This document shows, one piece after another, positions 62,460 through 64,000 of a DNA stretch of 64,000 bases. Below the pieces are notes generated by a model, which saw only the letters and a list, made by a program, of their open reading frames with translations, was not told where the DNA came from and made no database searches. A program made the position numbers and the translations under genes. The first letter of the stretch is position 1. Every line of letters begins with the position of its first letter. The DNA comes from Cutaneotrichosporon cavernicola (Eukaryota > Basidiomycota > Tremellomycetes > Trichosporonales > Trichosporonaceae): assembly GCF_030864355.1 (NCBI RefSeq), contig NC_083398.1, positions 1,860,001-1,924,000 of the forward strand, in the 5' to 3' direction.

Positions 62460-63972
62460 ATGATCAAAGACCGCTTCTTCCAGATCTTCCAGAAAAAACA
62501 CAAGGCCCACAAGGTCCAGAAGTACCTCCTCTACTTCTTGGTCCTGCCCTTCACGCTCCTGGCGCTTGGCTGGTTCATCCCTCCGCTCTACGTCTACTGT
62601 ATGTCAGGCCCGAAACTACCTACTCACCGACAGCCTGGAATGTACGACAGGATTCGCCGCCACAACCTGGACAGGTCCCTCTTACGACCAGGTATTTTAC
62701 AGAGTGAGTCGACCGGAAACAACACCGACCTGTTTGACACCAGGACACGACAAAGCCTCGAATATATATCGGTAAGGACGTCACGAGCAAACATCGTATA
62801 TACAGTGAGAGCGACGACAGGACACGACATCGTATATGAATGGGGAACGACCATCTTTGGTGACCCGTTCCGGAAGCGCGCAGTGGAGACGGCGGTCGCA
62901 CTAGAGGATGGCGCGCCCGTTACAATTACCCAGGTCCAGGTTCCCATGCCGGGTACGGCGGCAATTCCGCGCCCGACGCCTCTCACATCCACTCACGGCC
63001 CCACGCCAGCTGTAACCAACCCTGCCGATGCCGGCCCGACGGCAATGGCGGAGCCATCGCCGACCGACAATAGTGAACCGCTCCACCAGCTGTACAAGCG
63101 GCGGCGCGGCGGTGGAGGATCATACGGCGGCGGCTACGGTGGTGACGTCAAGCGCATGACTCCTGTTCCAAGCGTCTCGGTCGCCGGTGTCGTCTGGACG
63201 TCACTGATCATTCTTTATCTGCTAGTGCTGTAAGTCTCCTTGGCCCCAGTATCCCGTGTCTAACCGCAGGCCATTATATTCTGAAAATCACACTTACCAT
63301 TCCATGAGGGACAGTCTTCTTGCCCTCACGTTCTTCTGGGGGGTCGGCTTGGGGGTTATGATCGCCGCGAGTCTTCTCGTCAATCCAAAGGGCGCCCGGT
63401 ACATGGGTGCCTGCCTCCTGGCCTTCGGGTGGCTACTTGTCATTGCCCTGACCGTTACGTTGCTCTGGAACATCATCTATGCGCTTAGGTTCCACAAGGG
63501 CTATATGATGTACAGCATCGCATCGCTGGAGAAAGCGAGAGAGGAAAGCCCTGCGGGCACTCCGCCAGCCGTACCGGCGAAGGACGAACCAAACCTCGCC
63601 AGCCCGCCGCTAGCGTACGCGCAACCCCCTTCTGGTTTCCCGCAGCAGGCAAACTTCCACCCCGCCATGTCCGCTCCACAGGGATACGCCCAGTCCGCGC
63701 TCGTGTCGCAGCCGCAGGGATATCTCCCGCAGCAACCCGGGTCTCCTACTTCCGGCTTCAACGTCCCCCCCGGGACACTCCCTCCCGACTCTCACAGCCC
63801 CGTTCAGCCCATGCCGCAGGGGTACGGGTACCAGTCGCCACAGATGTCGCCACCGATGTCGCCGCAGATGTCTGGTCAGGTCGGTCAGCAGGCCTACCCC
63901 CAGCCACAGCATAATTGGGTCACGACGCAGGGCCCTCCCCACCGTCCAACGGAGATTCAAGGAAACGTATAG
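62460..63972 (+). CDS. Four-TM membrane protein with Pro/Gln-rich tail
   Basis: Preferred exons 62460-62598, 62634-62703, 62744-63229 and 63270-63972 give 465 residues. The last junction (GTAAGT, CTAACCGCAG) is firm; the first two introns (35 and 40 nt) jointly keep the frame, and without them the protein has 490 residues. TM1 is near the N-terminus after a Lys-rich tail (YLLYFLVLPFTLLALGWF). A loop of about 200 residues follows, ending in a KRRRGGGGSYGGGYGG patch. TM2-TM4 are VAGVVWTSLIILYLLVL, LTFFWGVGLGVMIAASLLV and GACLLAFGWLLVIALTVTLLW. The cytosolic tail is rich in Pro, Gln and Tyr with PQGY and QMSP repeats. No family recognised; the layout is loosely like fungal cortical four-TM proteins. 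Confidence 0.75.
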
Positions 63973-64000
63973 CTGTAGTACAGACAGATCGAACGTAATT

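Overview
This 64 kb window is eukaryotic nuclear DNA from a filamentous-type or yeast-like basidiomycete. The best inference is a Tremellomycete of the Trichosporonales type. The evidence is GC-rich coding DNA, nearly every gene cut by several very short GT-AG introns (many 28 to 45 nt, with the branch motif CTGAC or CTAAC almost touching the acceptor AG), eukaryotic tRNA genes with introns after position 37, and proteins such as Atg5, Rds3/PHF5A, Esf2/ABT1, Ert1 and fungal L-rhamnose enzymes. No prokaryotic operons, phage, insertion sequences or CRISPR arrays were seen.

Layout, left to right. 0-8 kb: 5' end of a monocarboxylate-type transporter, a peroxisomal long-chain alcohol oxidase, a small protein built from a duplicated 44-residue unit, and a conserved-looking unknown protein. 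8-15 kb: a 4.7 kb gene-free stretch leading into a homeodomain transcription factor. 16-21 kb: housekeeping genes (argininosuccinate synthase ARG1, ribosome-biogenesis factor ESF2, splicing factor RDS3 in six tiny exons, intron-containing tRNA-Tyr). 21.6-32.4 kb: an accessory-looking block with a Zn2Cys6 regulator, dimethylargininase-like amidinohydrolase, an unknown protein, an isopenicillin-N-acyltransferase-like Ntn hydrolase, a dihydrodipicolinate-synthase-fold protein that appears to lack its Schiff-base lysine, and an MFS transporter. 33-41 kb: a large single-pass surface protein, a 2-oxoglutarate/Fe(II) oxygenase divergent from an amino-acid permease, and a small protein with three tandem PAM2-like motifs. 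41-50.8 kb: an 800-residue helical protein, ATG5, and two further Zn2Cys6 regulators, one being ERT1/AcuK-like. 54.8-64 kb: an F-box-like protein, the divergent L-rhamnose pair LRA1/LRA3, a coiled-coil plus Ser/Asp-repeat protein, tRNA-Glu with a 14-nt intron, and a four-TM membrane protein.

Functional links: LRA1 and LRA3 catalyse steps 1 and 3 of non-phosphorylated L-rhamnose catabolism and share one promoter. FAO1 (fatty alcohols), the rhamnose pair and the ERT1 regulator (gluconeogenesis) all fit growth on alternative carbon. The 21.6-32.4 kb block has the composition of a small catabolic or detoxification cluster (regulator, amidohydrolases, aldolase fold, transporter), but this is inferred from gene order only. 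All exon boundaries were read by eye from GT-AG sites with reading-frame closure; they have not been checked against transcripts.
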